This document shows, one piece after another, positions 35,113-47,438 of a stretch of DNA of 64,000 nucleotides. Numbering within the stretch: the stretch's first letter is position 1; each line of letters opens with the position of its first letter. The notes below the pieces were generated by a model. That model had not been told where the DNA came from, made no database searches, and worked only from the letters and a program-made list of their open reading frames with translations. The position numbers and the translations under genes are program-made. This stretch comes from Adiantum capillus-veneris (taxonomy: Eukaryota > Streptophyta > Polypodiopsida > Polypodiales > Pteridaceae), in the NCBI GenBank assembly GCA_014529385.2, contig CM043967.1, positions 79,009,278 through 79,073,277 of the forward strand, read 5' to 3'.

Positions 35113-35700
35113 ATGGCTCACATGAAGGAGATTGCAAGAAAGGTTTACCCGCAAGAAAACCAACCTTCATCCTCAAGAGTTGTAGGCAAAACCCTACCTA
35201 ATCTCTGGGCAGCAATGCGTAGTCGGAGGTACGAGCAGAACTAAAGCGTTCTGCTTGAGCTGCACAAACTCTAGAGGCATATCTCTCTCGCTATTCTTAA
35301 GTTACCCTTCCAAAGAGCAGTTTTCCAGATTTGTGAGAGCGCAAATTTGGATTTTCGATGGGCCAGAAGTGCGATGGGTTGCCTCCACGAGGCAGCCGAG
35401 GACTTTTCGATTGAGCTGTTCCAACACAGCTACGTCCTTACAGCTCATGCTCACAAAGTGAGAGTGATGTCCCAGGATATCAATTCTCTTAGGTTGTTAC
35501 GCTTCAGGTACGACAAGACACTTGCATCAATCCATCTATCTAATAAGAGAACGGACAACATTTTGACAATCCCTCCAGTCACCGAAGTGAAGGTGTACGA
35601 TGTGAGCACCACACAACACACGTATGCCACACATTTCAATGTGAAGTGGACCCAAGAGCTACTTATGGAAGAGCCTTCAGCCGAGTCCAATGAATGGTAG
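35113..35700 (+). pseudogene. Divergent histone H3-like gene with C-terminal extension, unit 1
   Basis: The frame from ATG 35113 aligns end to end with H3 without gaps in the core. MAHMKEIARKVYPQ parallels MARTKQTARKSTGG, RRY parallels HRY, and LKLPFQR is the H3 alpha-N/alpha-1 signature. FRWARSAMGCLHEAAEDF parallels alpha-2, and TAHAHKVRVMSQDINSLRLLR parallels [21 protein letters not shown]. The tail is two residues shorter than in H3; about 61 residues (FRYDKTLAS... to SNEW) extend beyond the usual end. TAA at 35242 and TAG at 35272 interrupt the frame; both are shared with unit 2. The TAG stands where H3 has Gln. It is probably a pseudogene of a fast-evolving H3 variant. RW recalls CENH3, but loop 1 has canonical length. 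Confidence 0.75.
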
Positions 35701-36774
35701 ATATTAGTAGCAATTGACGAAGCTAACATTGAGACCCTAGGTTTTCTCGACCCAACTTTCAACTTAGCACTTTTGGTATGGGACCAAAATTTGTTATTTT
35801 GTTTCGGCCCTCACTAGATAGTTGTTTTTCAAAATAGTGAGAGCGAGCTTACAGAACAAATTATAAATTTTGGTCTCTGGTATGTTATATTATTTTTGTA
35901 GAGGTATTTACTTGATTCTGGCTTATTGAAGATCCTCATCAAATTAATTTTCTCAATTTGTAGCATGCTGGTTTCCAACCTATTATGGACTCAACAACCC
36001 AACGTAGGCATTTTGGAGTCACAACTGTCAGTCGTGCTTACCTCATAGTCCATTTTCCTGATAGAAGTCGTTGATTGGTTTCAACAAGTCAACATGGACA
36101 TGGAAAAGTTTTACTGTTAGTTTACAACAAAAGGTAAGTGTTTTTTATCTCGCTATTCTTTAATATTTTGTATACTATGAATAGCAAACTAATTCCTTGT
36201 TTTGTGCAATCAGTTTAGATTGGAGCCTTGTTGAACTAAACATTGAACGCAAGCGTTGCTACCTTGAAAATTCTACGCATGGTTTTCATGGGAATGCCCG
36301 AAGGTAGGTAGTTACTTGTTTCTTGATTCTACAATTTCGATGCAATGTGTGGTCACCATATGCTATGTCTTGTAAGTCTGTTCAGAAACTTGTTGCTGCA
36401 TGGGAAGCATTGACCCAAGACAGTGTTTTGGGAAGATAAGCTGATTTTGAGTTGCAAGGTTCCAAAACAGGGTGGATACATGAATAGGTGTCCTGGTTTT
36501 AATCGGTTGAAAGTTTCTTTTGGAGGCTTAAAATTTAGGGGGTATGAAACTGGTGTTATGGGCAAGAATTGTTTGAATTAAATAATCGTGTGGAGGATAC
36601 AAAATCTTAAAAATCATGTGGAGGATTCAAAAACATGTGTGGAGCCCACGTCAGAACGAATGTTCAGTCGAATGTTTTCATGTTTGTGACTTCTCTGTAT
36701 CTTTGTGCCTTTGTCCTTCTGCGCCTTTCTCAGATCACTCTACAGCCCCCTGTGCACGCTTCTTATCCTTCCCT
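35701..36774. other. Spacer between H3-like and RING-like genes, unit 1
   Basis: AT-rich. Contains remnants with possible splice signals but no frame I can support. The last part is a CT-rich leader to ATG 36775. Confidence 0.35.
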
Positions 36775-39368
36775 ATGGATAGAAACCTAAGAAAGAGCCC
36801 AAGGAATGCAGCTCGATAGGTCTCCCTCATAAAGACCCGACATTCTCCTACGAAGGTATGTCACCTCTCTCTGTGTCTCTCTGTGTTGTGTACAGCGGAC
36901 CTGTATGTGTAGTAGAGTACTGAGGTGTGGATACATTGAGTAATGAATATGGATTTATTCCTTTCAGAGACAGAAGTTACAGCCTCCTCCCAAAATCAGC
37001 CGCTTTGTTCACCCCAAGGATGTGGAGGTGCCATTAAAGGCATTCTACATGACAAAGGAGGATTTTCACAGGGAATATGAGTTAAGTCTTGAGGGGAAAG
37101 ATGTTAGGAAGTTGACTTATGCAGATGTGCCCATATCGGACTGGATGAAATTTTTCACGTGTCTTCCAGTGAAGGAGAAAAAAGTGCCGATAAAAACAGC
37201 AAGGCCGGATCACTACAAGGCACTCTACCAGCTCTACAAGCAAGTGTACCAATCCAAACCACCAAACTATCTGTTGGGAGTCAAGTTTTCACGCGGATAT
37301 GTTTATTTCGTATGCACAGGTCCGGTAAAGTGGGCTGAGTTTGTATCTCAGGTGGTGAAGAATGTGACCAATGAAGGTGAGTTAGATAGGAAAACAGAAC
37401 AATGGAAGTTAGAGACTTCCCAAGTATCCACAGGAACCCCAAGTGGTTACGCCATCTTCTTAGTAAATACCCCATCCGGAAGTACACCAGTCGGAAGTGG
37501 ACTTTTTGCGAACACTCAGTCTACGTTTAGTGTTGAGGTTAGAAAATCTCATGACAATGTATCAGCCGAGTGTCAGAAGGCTAAGGATTCAGTGGTCAAA
37601 TCTGTTGCTGATGTGCACCGTTGCGAGGGTGCCCTTGACACCATCCGAATGCACTTCCGTGACGATGCCAATGTACCAACAGGCTTGCTTGACAGCCTCC
37701 AAGAAAAATTTGACCAAGCAAAAGCCACCCTACAGCAGGCACAGGTATGCTTTGAACTCCATCTGATTGTAGTGTAATACCTGCAAAGTACCACACGGTA
37801 TGATTTTTCATACCGGTAGGATTATATCATATTCGGTAAGGGTAGATGACAATACCGATAGGATGTTATCATACCGGTAGGATTATACCCTAACGGTATG
37901 ATTACATCCTATCGGTATGATTATATCCTACCGGTAGGAGGTTATCTTACCAGTAGGATTTATGATATAATCCTACCAGTATGATAACATCCTACTGGTA
38001 TGGTTACATCCGACCGGTTTGGTTAGATCCAACCGGTATGAGAAAATCCAACCGGGTTGATGTTATGATTCCATTATAATGTTATCCTACCGGTATGATG
38101 TTACCGGATGTTTTCCTACCGGTATGATGTTACCGTATGTTATCCTACTGGTATGATGTTATACTATCCAGTATAATAACATTATACCAGTGGAATAACA
38201 TCATACCGGCAGGATGTAATCATACCGTTATGATAACATCATTATATCGATTTTCAAGCATTCATACCGATTTTATACCTGTTTGACATTGTCTGATAAC
38301 AAAGGTCTCTTGCCTGCAGGAAGAATTATCCAAATGCTTGGACCGTGAGGAAACCTTTGGTCTCTATGTCACGTTTGTGACAGATATGATTAGTCAACCA
38401 ATGCTACCTGAAACCATAGTCTTGCCTGCACGAGTTTCAGCTCCTGGACATAGTGTTGTTCTCATTGATGTGTGCAATGCTTGTGGTGTAAAAATTCATG
38501 ATCACAATCGCTCATGCCATGTTGTTTTATTGCCTTGTTCACATGCATACCATTCTGCTATGCTCACTTGACTGAGAAATAATGGGGAAGCTTAAGGATT
38601 GCCCCGAAGTTATTTCTGGAGAAGACCAATCCCTTCTAAAGAAGAAGCCAGTTGAACCATGCCCAAAAACAGGTGAGAAAATTGTTTCAATGGGTAATCA
38701 GGTGGTTGATTTTTGTCTTCTCTGATGTTTTTTCAGAGTCAAGCTGCTTCAGAACTACTGTCGGTAAAGACATTGGGAACGATGCAGTGACGCTTGCATA
38801 CAAGACACCTATGGAGGTATTGCTTGATGAAAATGTCCTTGGTAATGCTGAGAAACTTGTTTCGGAAACAACAAAAGAAGAACAAAACTTTGAGGTAAAG
38901 GAGCAGAGTACGACTGGTGCTGAAGGGAAAACCCAAAATGAGGAAGACGATGTGTTGCTAGACACTGGCGTGCGAGTGACAAGATCAAAGACCCCGAGAA
39001 AACGAGACCAGCGTGGAAAGAGTAAGGTTTTTCATTGATTATGGCTCTAATAAGTGATCTTTTGCTGCACATCTTTCTAAAGCTGATGGTCGTGTAGATG
39101 TCAGGCTGGAGGGAAGTCCCGAGGAGACCCTTGCTCAGCATATAAGAAAGGCAAAAAGAAAAAAAATTGAGAAGACTGGAGATGAGAAGCCTAAAATGGA
39201 GGAAAAGAGCAAGGAAGAGGAAGAGACCCAGGGGCAGCCAGAAGAGGAGATGGACATAGAAGACACTAAGGAGATGCACAATACGGGCACAAGTTCTGAC
39301 CCTAAACCCAGAGCCTGCAAAAGATTATATTTTGCCCCCCTATGTTTCTTTTTATGTAACGACTTCTG
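36775..39368 (+). pseudogene. Five-exon gene with RING-like motif and charged tail, unit 1
   Basis: Exons by splice signals are 36775-36855, 36968-37744, 38320-38672, 38737-39021 and 39083-39368. Exon 1 is basic (KSPRNAAR) and has TAG at 36817 where unit 2 has CAG. Exon 2 (259 codons, open) starts RQKLQPPPKISRFVHPKD and ends in a coiled-coil-like stretch. Exon 3 carries CNACGVKIHDH and LPCSHAYH, a RING-H2-like C-X2-C...C-X-H-X2-H pattern, but the frame breaks just after it. Exons 4-5 encode acidic and Lys/Arg-rich tails (VTRSKTPRKR, KAKRKK). The intron at 37745-38319 is an ACCGGT array. A nuclear ubiquitin-ligase-like role is inference only. Confidence 0.55.
37790..38290. repeat. Array of ACCGGT-centred palindromes inside an intron, unit 1
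   Basis: Roughly two dozen 16-18 bp units of the type ATCATACCGGTAGGAT or ATGATTACATCCTACCGGTA lie in alternating orientation. Most are centred on the self-complementary ACCGGT with variants ACCAGT, ATCGGT and ACTGGT. The array fills the intron between exons 2 and 3 and should fold on itself in RNA. The same unit recurs among the (GA)n blocks at 40.7-41.2 kb. Confidence 0.85.
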
Positions 39369-39520
39369 AAATTAATATAACTTTCTTTCCCATTCGACGT
39401 CTCTTTCATCTTGTGCCTAATTTTTGAACATTGTGTGTGTTTATTGTATGATTTCAATCTATAGATATGTCCTAATTGCATATTTAAATTTGAGTCTTGT
39501 GTAATTTTGCATCTGCAGAT

Positions 39521-40378
39521 ATGTTTTCAGTTGAAGAATGGCGCCTTGCAGATAGGTTCAGGGCTGACAAGCAGAATTGCAAGGTTGACATTCATGCAAT
39601 ATGGAATTGCGTGTTGTCTCCTGCAATGCTCGTGTTTCCTCTATGGTATAGACTAATTTAAAGAATCCCACTGATATGGCCAAGGCCACCACCTCCGTTG
39701 AGCGTCCAGCATAGGGTTCTCATTTTGGACCTTAATGGATTACTGCTCAAGAAATTTGATGGAAAATATGGTGAAAAATTGCCCCACTGGCCAGAAATGC
39801 GGTATGTTGTTGAAGGGGATACACAGTTTTGGGTAAGGCCCGATGCAGAAGTGTTTCTAAATTTTTGTTTAAGATGGTTCGAAGTGTGGATATGGAGATG
39901 CTGCGAGTTTGAGAAGCTCAAATGCTTGCTAGCGACAATGTTCCTTGACCACCACAAAAGATTCAATAGAGTGGTAAGTCAGGAGCAGCGCACAAGGGAC
40001 CCTTATAAATTGGGCTCGATAGATAAACTGGTGTCCCACAAGAATCTCAATAATTTTCCTGACCTACCCCCTGACACACTTATCTTTGATGATTCTGGAT
40101 ATAAGCTAATGTTTAATCCATTGGGGTCATTTCTTGTTTTTCCCAAGCTAGAAAAGCAGTCTAAAGAAGTGCGCGCCTGTTTTCTGTCAACCACTGTCAT
40201 AAAGTGGCTGGCACACTGGTTGTACTCTAAGGACAGAATTGAGTATACAAAGAGGACTGTAATTTGTGCAGACGGACAACCTGACGATACCTATGTGCGT
40301 CGTTTTTATTGGAAATGGCGGATTGACTTTTTCAAGAAGAAAGGAACATATTTTTTATATAAAAAGAAAGCTTCATAA
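39521..40378 (+). pseudogene. FCP1/HAD phosphatase-like gene, unit 1
   Basis: ATG 39521 opens MFSVEEWRLADRFRAD. TAA at 39659 interrupts where unit 2 reads AAA, and the same frame then continues to 40378. The domain begins VLILDLNGLLLKKFD, like plant NIF/FCP1-type proteins with DLNGLL instead of DxDxT. It includes WVRPDAEVFLNFCLRWFEVW and LIFDDSGYKLMFNPLGSFLVF, matching the DDS and NP block of the family. The protein would be 285 aa if the stop were read. It follows the RING-like gene by about 150 bp in the same orientation. Catalytic capacity is doubtful because the second motif-I Asp is Asn. Confidence 0.65.
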
Positions 40379-40548
40379 AGTCTGTGAAGTGGGCGTCTTT
40401 TGTCGATGTATCTTTTTGTCAATGGATGTAAATGGAGAATTACTCAGTCTTCTTGTCAATCAATGTAACAAAATTCATGTATAATACATTTACAAGCAAG
40501 TTGCATGAAAATATGTTGTATTCTATATTTGAAGTATCTTGCAAATAA

Positions 40549-41340
<792 letters not shown>

Positions 41341-41405
41341 ACAGTCCAATTTACAGTTAAAGGCAGATATACACAAAATTATGCATTATGCATTTGTTAA
41401 GATGG

Positions 41406-42278
41406 TTACAGCTCAAAAGGCATACTATTGTAGATAGACTCACTGACATCAAGTGATATTATATATAGTTTTGAGTTGCTGGGATGGGGTATTATGGGGA
41501 TTTTGATTGGCCGAACAAGATGTGAATATATGAACACCTCTGGCTTTTTGTCCAAAAGCTCATAGGTCTGCTCATTTATCATACGATAGTAAAACCCTTT
41601 GATAGCATAGAATCCTCGCCCAATGATATTGCCCCAGTCATCTTCAGCGTCTGAATGAAACTCCTGAATAGCTGCAGTGCATTTCACCAAATAGAAATCC
41701 GCTTTTTCTTCATTGTCATTTGGTGCGGGAACAACAAAATTATCACCAGCAATAGGAGCTTGATTGAGGGTGTCATAGTGTCCTTCATACGCTGCATCCT
41801 CATTTATTTCGTCGTCATCGTCTTCCTCTTCTTCTGTAGGCTCCAAAATAAGGTATGTCTAGAAAGGAACATGTGACTTGCTCACACATCTCCTCCACTT
41901 TTCCTGTTTACATGCACTACAGAAACGAGACAGTGAACGTGTTCTCAAAGCAGTTGTATCATGCTCTGAATATGCAAAAACATAGTGCATTGAGCGGGTA
42001 TATTTTACAACCTTCACATCCCAATTTTTTTCCCTTTCGACATCTCCCAATTCAATCACCCAAAAAATCCTGCTTACATAACGGGCCTGGGATGCATAGG
42101 TAGCTGTAGCACCATCTGACAAGGTCCGTCTCAATAATGCCACAACATCTGCAGCACAGTCTATCTTTGGGCAGTTTGGCTGGAAAAATTGGTATTGAGT
42201 TAAAGACCTTTTTATCACTGCTCCCGCACCGTCGTGTTCTCCCTTACCATGGACGGATCCAAAAAAGTTCCAAGACAT
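41406..42278 (-). pseudogene. Gene with HGKG...DGAGA motif, truncated by copia, one in-frame TAG
   Basis: One continuous minus frame with a single TAG at 41861-41859. The start carries VHGKGEHDGAGAVIKRSL, a motif (HGKxxxDGxGxxxKR) that I recall in uncharacterised, often transposon-related eukaryotic proteins. CSACKQEKWRRC follows as a possible metal site. After the stop come an acidic EEEEDDDDE run and an open tail ending NSMPFEL. Its upstream exons are cut off at about 42312 by copia copy 3. The ATG at 42278 is probably internal. Function is unknown. Confidence 0.5.
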
Positions 42279-42311
42279 TTTTCATCCCATAAAAACACTG
42301 TGTTCTCTCTT

Positions 42312-43641
42312 AAAGTAGAACCATAAGAAGTGGCTCCATTGCTGTAGCCACCCTTTCCTTGAGAAGCAATAAAAGCCTCTTCAATTGCATGCTGCCTAGT
42401 CCTATTTTTTTTGGAAAGTGACTCTTGCAACAGCAATGTGCATAATGCATCAAACTTGACAACTTCAGGATTTCCTTGGGTCATAAGTCTCCAAGTACTA
42501 GCAAAAGTCTGGTAAGAATCTGGTAAGGCATCAAGAATAGTCTGCACAAGAAAACTATCTAAAATGAATTCACCTGCAGAAATAAGTTTCTCATCAATAT
42601 CCTTGACACTAGGAAGGAAAGTGTCCATATCATCTTTCTCATGCATAATCCTCGATTCTAGCTCTTTACACAGCAAAGAAATTTTAGCCTCATTGCGGCT
42701 TGCATAAAGACCTGCTAGAATATCCCAAGCCTGTTTTGCAGATTTCACTGAACTAATGTGAGGAGTAATGGTGCGCTTCATAGACAACGCAATCAATGCA
42801 TGAGCTTGCACATCCTTTACGTCCCAACGAGCTTGTTCTACCGAAGGAAAAACAACTCTAATAGCAGCAAGACCTGCAACATCCTCAACATTATCTACAT
42901 CCTCAGAACCAAGAGGTACATCAATGCCCTGCACAATATTCCAAACATCCTTTGACACAAGAACATGTTGCATCATGTAAGCCCACATAGAGTAATTGTC
43001 CCCATCCAATCTGTCCTCAACAACAAACATCTTGAATACATCTGTGTTGTTGTCAGCCATGGAAAATTCTTGCACTTGATGTGAAAATTTCCCGAAATGA
43101 GGAGAAACTAAGCAAGACCAGCACGTGCTATATATCACAACCCGTAGCAGATTGTATAGGACCTATTATGCAGTAATTGGCGCTTGCAAAAATTTTGCAC
43201 AAAATGACAAAAATGCCAGTGCAAACCTGGCTATAGTGGAAACGGAGGTCAAAATGAGCCCGAATCAAAAATCTGAGCAGACTAAGCTCACCCAAAGTTT
43301 TTTTCAACCTGGGAATGCTCACCAAATCTCACAAAAAGCGGAGAAAGTGAGCATGTGTGTGTTGGAGCTGCTGGCAACTAAGCCTAGGAGGTTGAAACCC
43401 GCTCTAATACCAATTGTTGGAATTAGGGTTGCATAGAAACGCACACAACTTGGAGAAGACGAAGGAAGCTCAAGGCACAAAACTGAGAGTGTGTTACTTA
43501 GTGTACAATGGGAAGATAGATAGCCCTAGAGTGATGGACGTATATACAATGCACGAGGGAAAAAACCTCCTAAAGAGGGAAAAAATGCTTCGGCGGTCCT
43601 AGTGTGTTCACACATATCACTACCGCATGTATATGGTAACA
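42312..43641 (-). mobile_element. Ty1/copia family A, copy 3: 5' LTR plus gag
   Basis: 5' LTR 43415-43641 (227 bp), primer site with one change (plus strand GCTCTAATACCA), leader, and gag from MADNNTDVFKMFVVEDRLDG at about 43060. Gag is open to near 42312, where the element stops abruptly against the HGKG gene. No knuckle, protease, integrase or RT remains. The open gag frame reads through the junction into host sequence (to 42215). Confidence 0.85.
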
Positions 43642-44576
43642 AGATCTTTGCTTCGCACTTACAAGGAAGTGGATCACATCATAACCAAATCCTTGACCCA
43701 TTACGTGCTCATATTGAATTGCAAGAACATAGATGGCCTCTTGGATGATAAGCACTATGGTAAGATTGTTGCTAAATAGCTCAACAGCCTTTTATAGGAG
43801 GACCAACTCTCTGCATGGGACGTTCAATCAATTTTGGATGAAGCTGGTATATCCAATAAGGGATATGCTGCCATTTTCAAGTATGTAGCATCATTTGTAG
43901 TGCTATTCCACTAAAAAAGGGTTTTGATTCCTAACTCCTCTTACTCAAGTCTGTGCAAAGACAAGTCAAAAGGTTCCACATCAAGCACACACTACTTCCA
44001 AACCATTTCTCCATTCAAAAAACAAGACGGGAAGTCAACAAGGAGGTGATTCAAAAGCTGGGAAGTACTTTCGACATTGAATCGAAATACAGATCACCAA
44101 AAGGAGAAGAAATGGTCTATGACAATTATAACAATATTTTTTATGATATGATCTCATTGCAATCATACATTGTGTAGTTGTTCGATGTTACCCCTGAAGA
44201 GTGCAATGACGTCCTGAAGTTTGTCATAAAGCTATATGAGTGCGAGCTAAAGAAGACAAAGGTTGAGCAAGTCACAATCACATTTATGAATAGAGCTCTG
44301 GATGCAAGTATTGGACCAGATAATCCTCAAAAATTTAGTGTGCAATCTGAGCACAACATTTTCCTTCTTGTGATGTTCAAGGTGCATTGAAGTTATGTTT
44401 AAGATAATTTATCATTATGTTTCAGTTGAATGCTTTTGAATGTGCATTATAATAAGTTTAAAATTATCCTTTCAGGTGTCGACTGAGTACTTCAATATAT
44501 TGAATTGGGTTTTTCATCAAACAAACATACCAGAAACAATAAGCGAATAGAGAAATGGAAAGAAATTGTTGGAATT
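43642..44576 (+). pseudogene. Left half of host gene split by copia
   Basis: Exonic stretches read LLRTYKEVDHIITKS, IDGLLDDKHYGKIVAK, then after a probable intron VKRFHIKHTLLPNHF, GEEMVYDNYNNIFYDM, LFDVTPEECNDVLKFV and FLLVMFK, a TTTCAG acceptor, and STEYFNILNWVFHQTN up to the copia insertion. Stops include TAG at 44175-44177 and two in the first exon. The reading phase continues across the copia element into 30302 and 52051 (unit 2 after a small deletion). The protein family is not firmly recognised. Confidence 0.45.
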
Positions 44577-44793
44577 AGGGTTGCAGAGAAACGCACACAG
44601 CTTGGAGAAGACAAAGGAAGCTCAAGGCACACAATAGAGAGTGTATTACTTAGTGTGAAATGGAAAGATGGATAGCCCTAGAGTGCTGGGTGTATATACA
44701 ATGCTCGGGGGGAAAAACCTCCTAAAGAGGGAAAAAATGCCCCGGCGGTCCTAGTGTGTTCACACACATCACTACCACATGTATATGGTAACA
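44577..44793 (-). mobile_element. Copia family A 3' LTR (copy 4)
   Basis: 217 bp with the polypurine tract (plus AATCCCCCCTGGAG) on its inner side. The left flank GAAAT is the target duplication. It differs from the 5' LTR at 51827 by roughly eight bases. Confidence 0.9.
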
Positions 44794-45770
44794 AATCCCC
44801 CCTGGAGTGATGCGGTGAATGAGAGATGGCACATGAGTAAAGGGAAGTGCCATGCCCTGAGGACATGATCAGACCACAAAGGGGAGTAAGCCCAAAGCTT
44901 TGCAGAAAGCTTCAAGCTTCTCACGAGACAATGCCTTTGTGAAAAGATCTGCAAGGTTGTCCTGTGTTGGCACATAAGCCAAGCTGATCTCTCCTGTTGA
45001 GAGCCTCTCCCTGACATAATGGTAATGCACCTCAATGTGCTTTGTGCGAGCATGAAAAACTGGGTTCCTCGCAACTGTCAATGCACTCTGACTGTCAGTG
45101 TAGATAGTGTTGGCAGTGTCCTATCCAACACCCAAATTAGCCATAAGGCGTCTGAGCCATACACACTCAACCGTAGCTATGAAGAGTGCACTGTACTTAG
45201 CATCACAACTCAAAGTGGCCACAATAGGTTACTTCTTGCTCAACCATGATATACATGTACTGCCAAGCATGAAACAAAAACCACTTGTGGACACTCTCGT
45301 GTCAAAACAACCAGCCCAATCTGAGTCTGTACATCCCAACCAAAATGAGATGTTAATGCACATAGAAAACGCACAGTAGTCATACGACAAGTGGGAGAAA
45401 AAGTCTATTCATAATCTATGCCTTTTTGTTGTGCATAATGCTTTGGAACAAGTCGAGCCTTATGGAGATCAATCTCACCATCCGGCTTGCGTTTCAACTT
45501 GTAAACCCACCTCATACCAATGGCCTTTTTGCCAGGAGGCAAATCACATAAAGTCCATGTGTCGTTTTCTATGAGTGCATCATATTCTGATTGCATGGTA
45601 GCCATCCAATTTTTTCAGTTCTGTGCTTCTTCAAAAGACAGAGGCTCCTGAACATCATGTTAGCTAGACACAACCAAATCATAACAATCTGAAGGGGATC
45701 GTGGAGCACCACAGACGGAGAGTGAGAGAGAGAAGGAGACACACGACACACAGATATGGGTGGGGAGACT

Positions 45771-47438
45771 GACAACCCCAACTGCAAATGCTCCCATTGC
45801 AGCTGCGATATCTGGTCTCAAGATCAGCATCTCATACATGAGACCACCAAATGCCGATGCAATGCTAGCGGGCCCTGCTAGCTCTATGGAGCATGCATCA
45901 ACATATATATCCCTGGAAATAGGCATCTCTGACTGACAAGGCGCGTCAGCCACATTCATCTCTTGATTGTCCGCAAAAGACGCATCAACCTGTCGTGCAA
46001 CCTTAGAGCAAACCAAATGCTCTAGATGTCTGCTGGAAGACATATCCTGCACAACTATATCCCCATGCTCACTGTCGAGCATAGAAAGGAATGACTGCAT
46101 AATCGCTGACATCTCAGTCTCCTCTGCAATCATCCAATGTAAACATGACCACTCAATCTGTTGTGACTCACTAGATCTCTCATGCTCTAACTCCGTATGC
46201 ATAGACTCTTGCACAACGTCCTCCTGTCGTGACTCACTAGAGCAAGACCACTCTACCTGTCTATCCTGCATAGAAGTATCTCGCACAACTAACTCTCTGC
46301 TTTGCTCAGTCACTAGCAAAGCATGCATGTATGACTAGGTCACCTCTCTGTGTGACTGCTCAAGTCGTGCCCCAACTGTGTGCACAACGAGCTCACTACT
46401 CTGCACTCCATGCAAAGTACCCTGCAACCCACAATCAAAAGAGACTCGCCTGCTCTCTCGCTGTCTGCATGGCTGTAACAAGATTGAGACTCGACCATCT
46501 CGCACCAGTACTACGTGCAATGGGTATCATGTGCCAACTCCAGCACCTCTCGCAATCACTAGCGAACCCAAATGCATCACAAAATCTCGCTCTCGTAGCG
46601 AAATCTGACATCCACAATCTCTAAGCTGACCAATCGAGATCAAACTCACTGTCAAATCTGGTACATAGCGAACATGTCGTAACAAGTAAGATGCACCACT
46701 CGGTAATGACAGTCTCACATCTCGTGCACCTGCTATCGCATGCACCGATCCATCGGTCAAACGTACACTGCCAAGCATCCCGCTAGAATAGCTACAAAAC
46801 CATGCACGATGTGGCGTGACATGGAACATAGCATTTGCGTCTAGCAACCACTGCGAAGGGAGTGCACTATCCACATGTATAGCATCTCGTACATAGCTCG
46901 AGGTAAAAGTGACATCCCCGTCACTAGTATACTCCAACACTACATGTGCCTCAACTGTCAAAGCAACTGAGTCCATGGCATCACTACATACATCTCTGAG
47001 ACTGCCATGTCTCCTACGATGTCGCATACGACGAAAACAACGCCGTCTAACGTGTCCAGAATGACCACAATACCAACATGTTACCTGTCGGCGTGCTCGT
47101 GAATGTACATGTCTCACACGAGTCCATGATGACTCAGATCTATCATACATTTCATGTAATCTGCGCCAAAGTGCTCTCGAAGTAGTCTCATACATAACAA
47201 GAGCATATACAGATTCCGCAAGGTGCAAAGAGAGTGTAGATAGTGCCATCTCCTCTAGCTCCTGCCACTGATCTTCAGACATGTTTGAAGGTCTACCTGC
47301 ATCACCACTCAATGGTCGATGCAACCCTCGCTGTGTCAATGCATCAAGCATACACTCTCTCCATGCCGCAAAGTCTGACCCATCAAACATACGCATCTGT
47401 GAGAGGTCACAATCTGATCGATCACCTGTCTCTGCCAT
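45771..47438 (-). pseudogene. Copia B fused gag-protease-RT-tail frame
   Basis: A single minus frame from ATG 47438 (MAETGDRSDCDL) reads through a gag core (FDGSDFAAWRECMLDAL) and the knuckle CWYCGHSGHVRRRC (CCHC). It then reaches a protease-like WLLDANAMFHVTPHRAWF, where DSGA-type residues are DANA. After TGA (46527-46529) and TAG (46335-46337) the frame continues through a Ser/Glu-rich linker with two SSESxQ..EWSC repeats. It ends in GGLMYEMLILRPDIA, which matches the copia RT/RNase H connection, fused to the partial LTR. It looks like a deletion derivative that kept one frame. Confidence 0.7.

Noticed and set aside
35227-35274. Short intron removing both stops of the H3-like gene
   Set aside because: The only GT-AG pair gives 46 nt, below usual plant intron size, and would shift the frame away from the H3 register.
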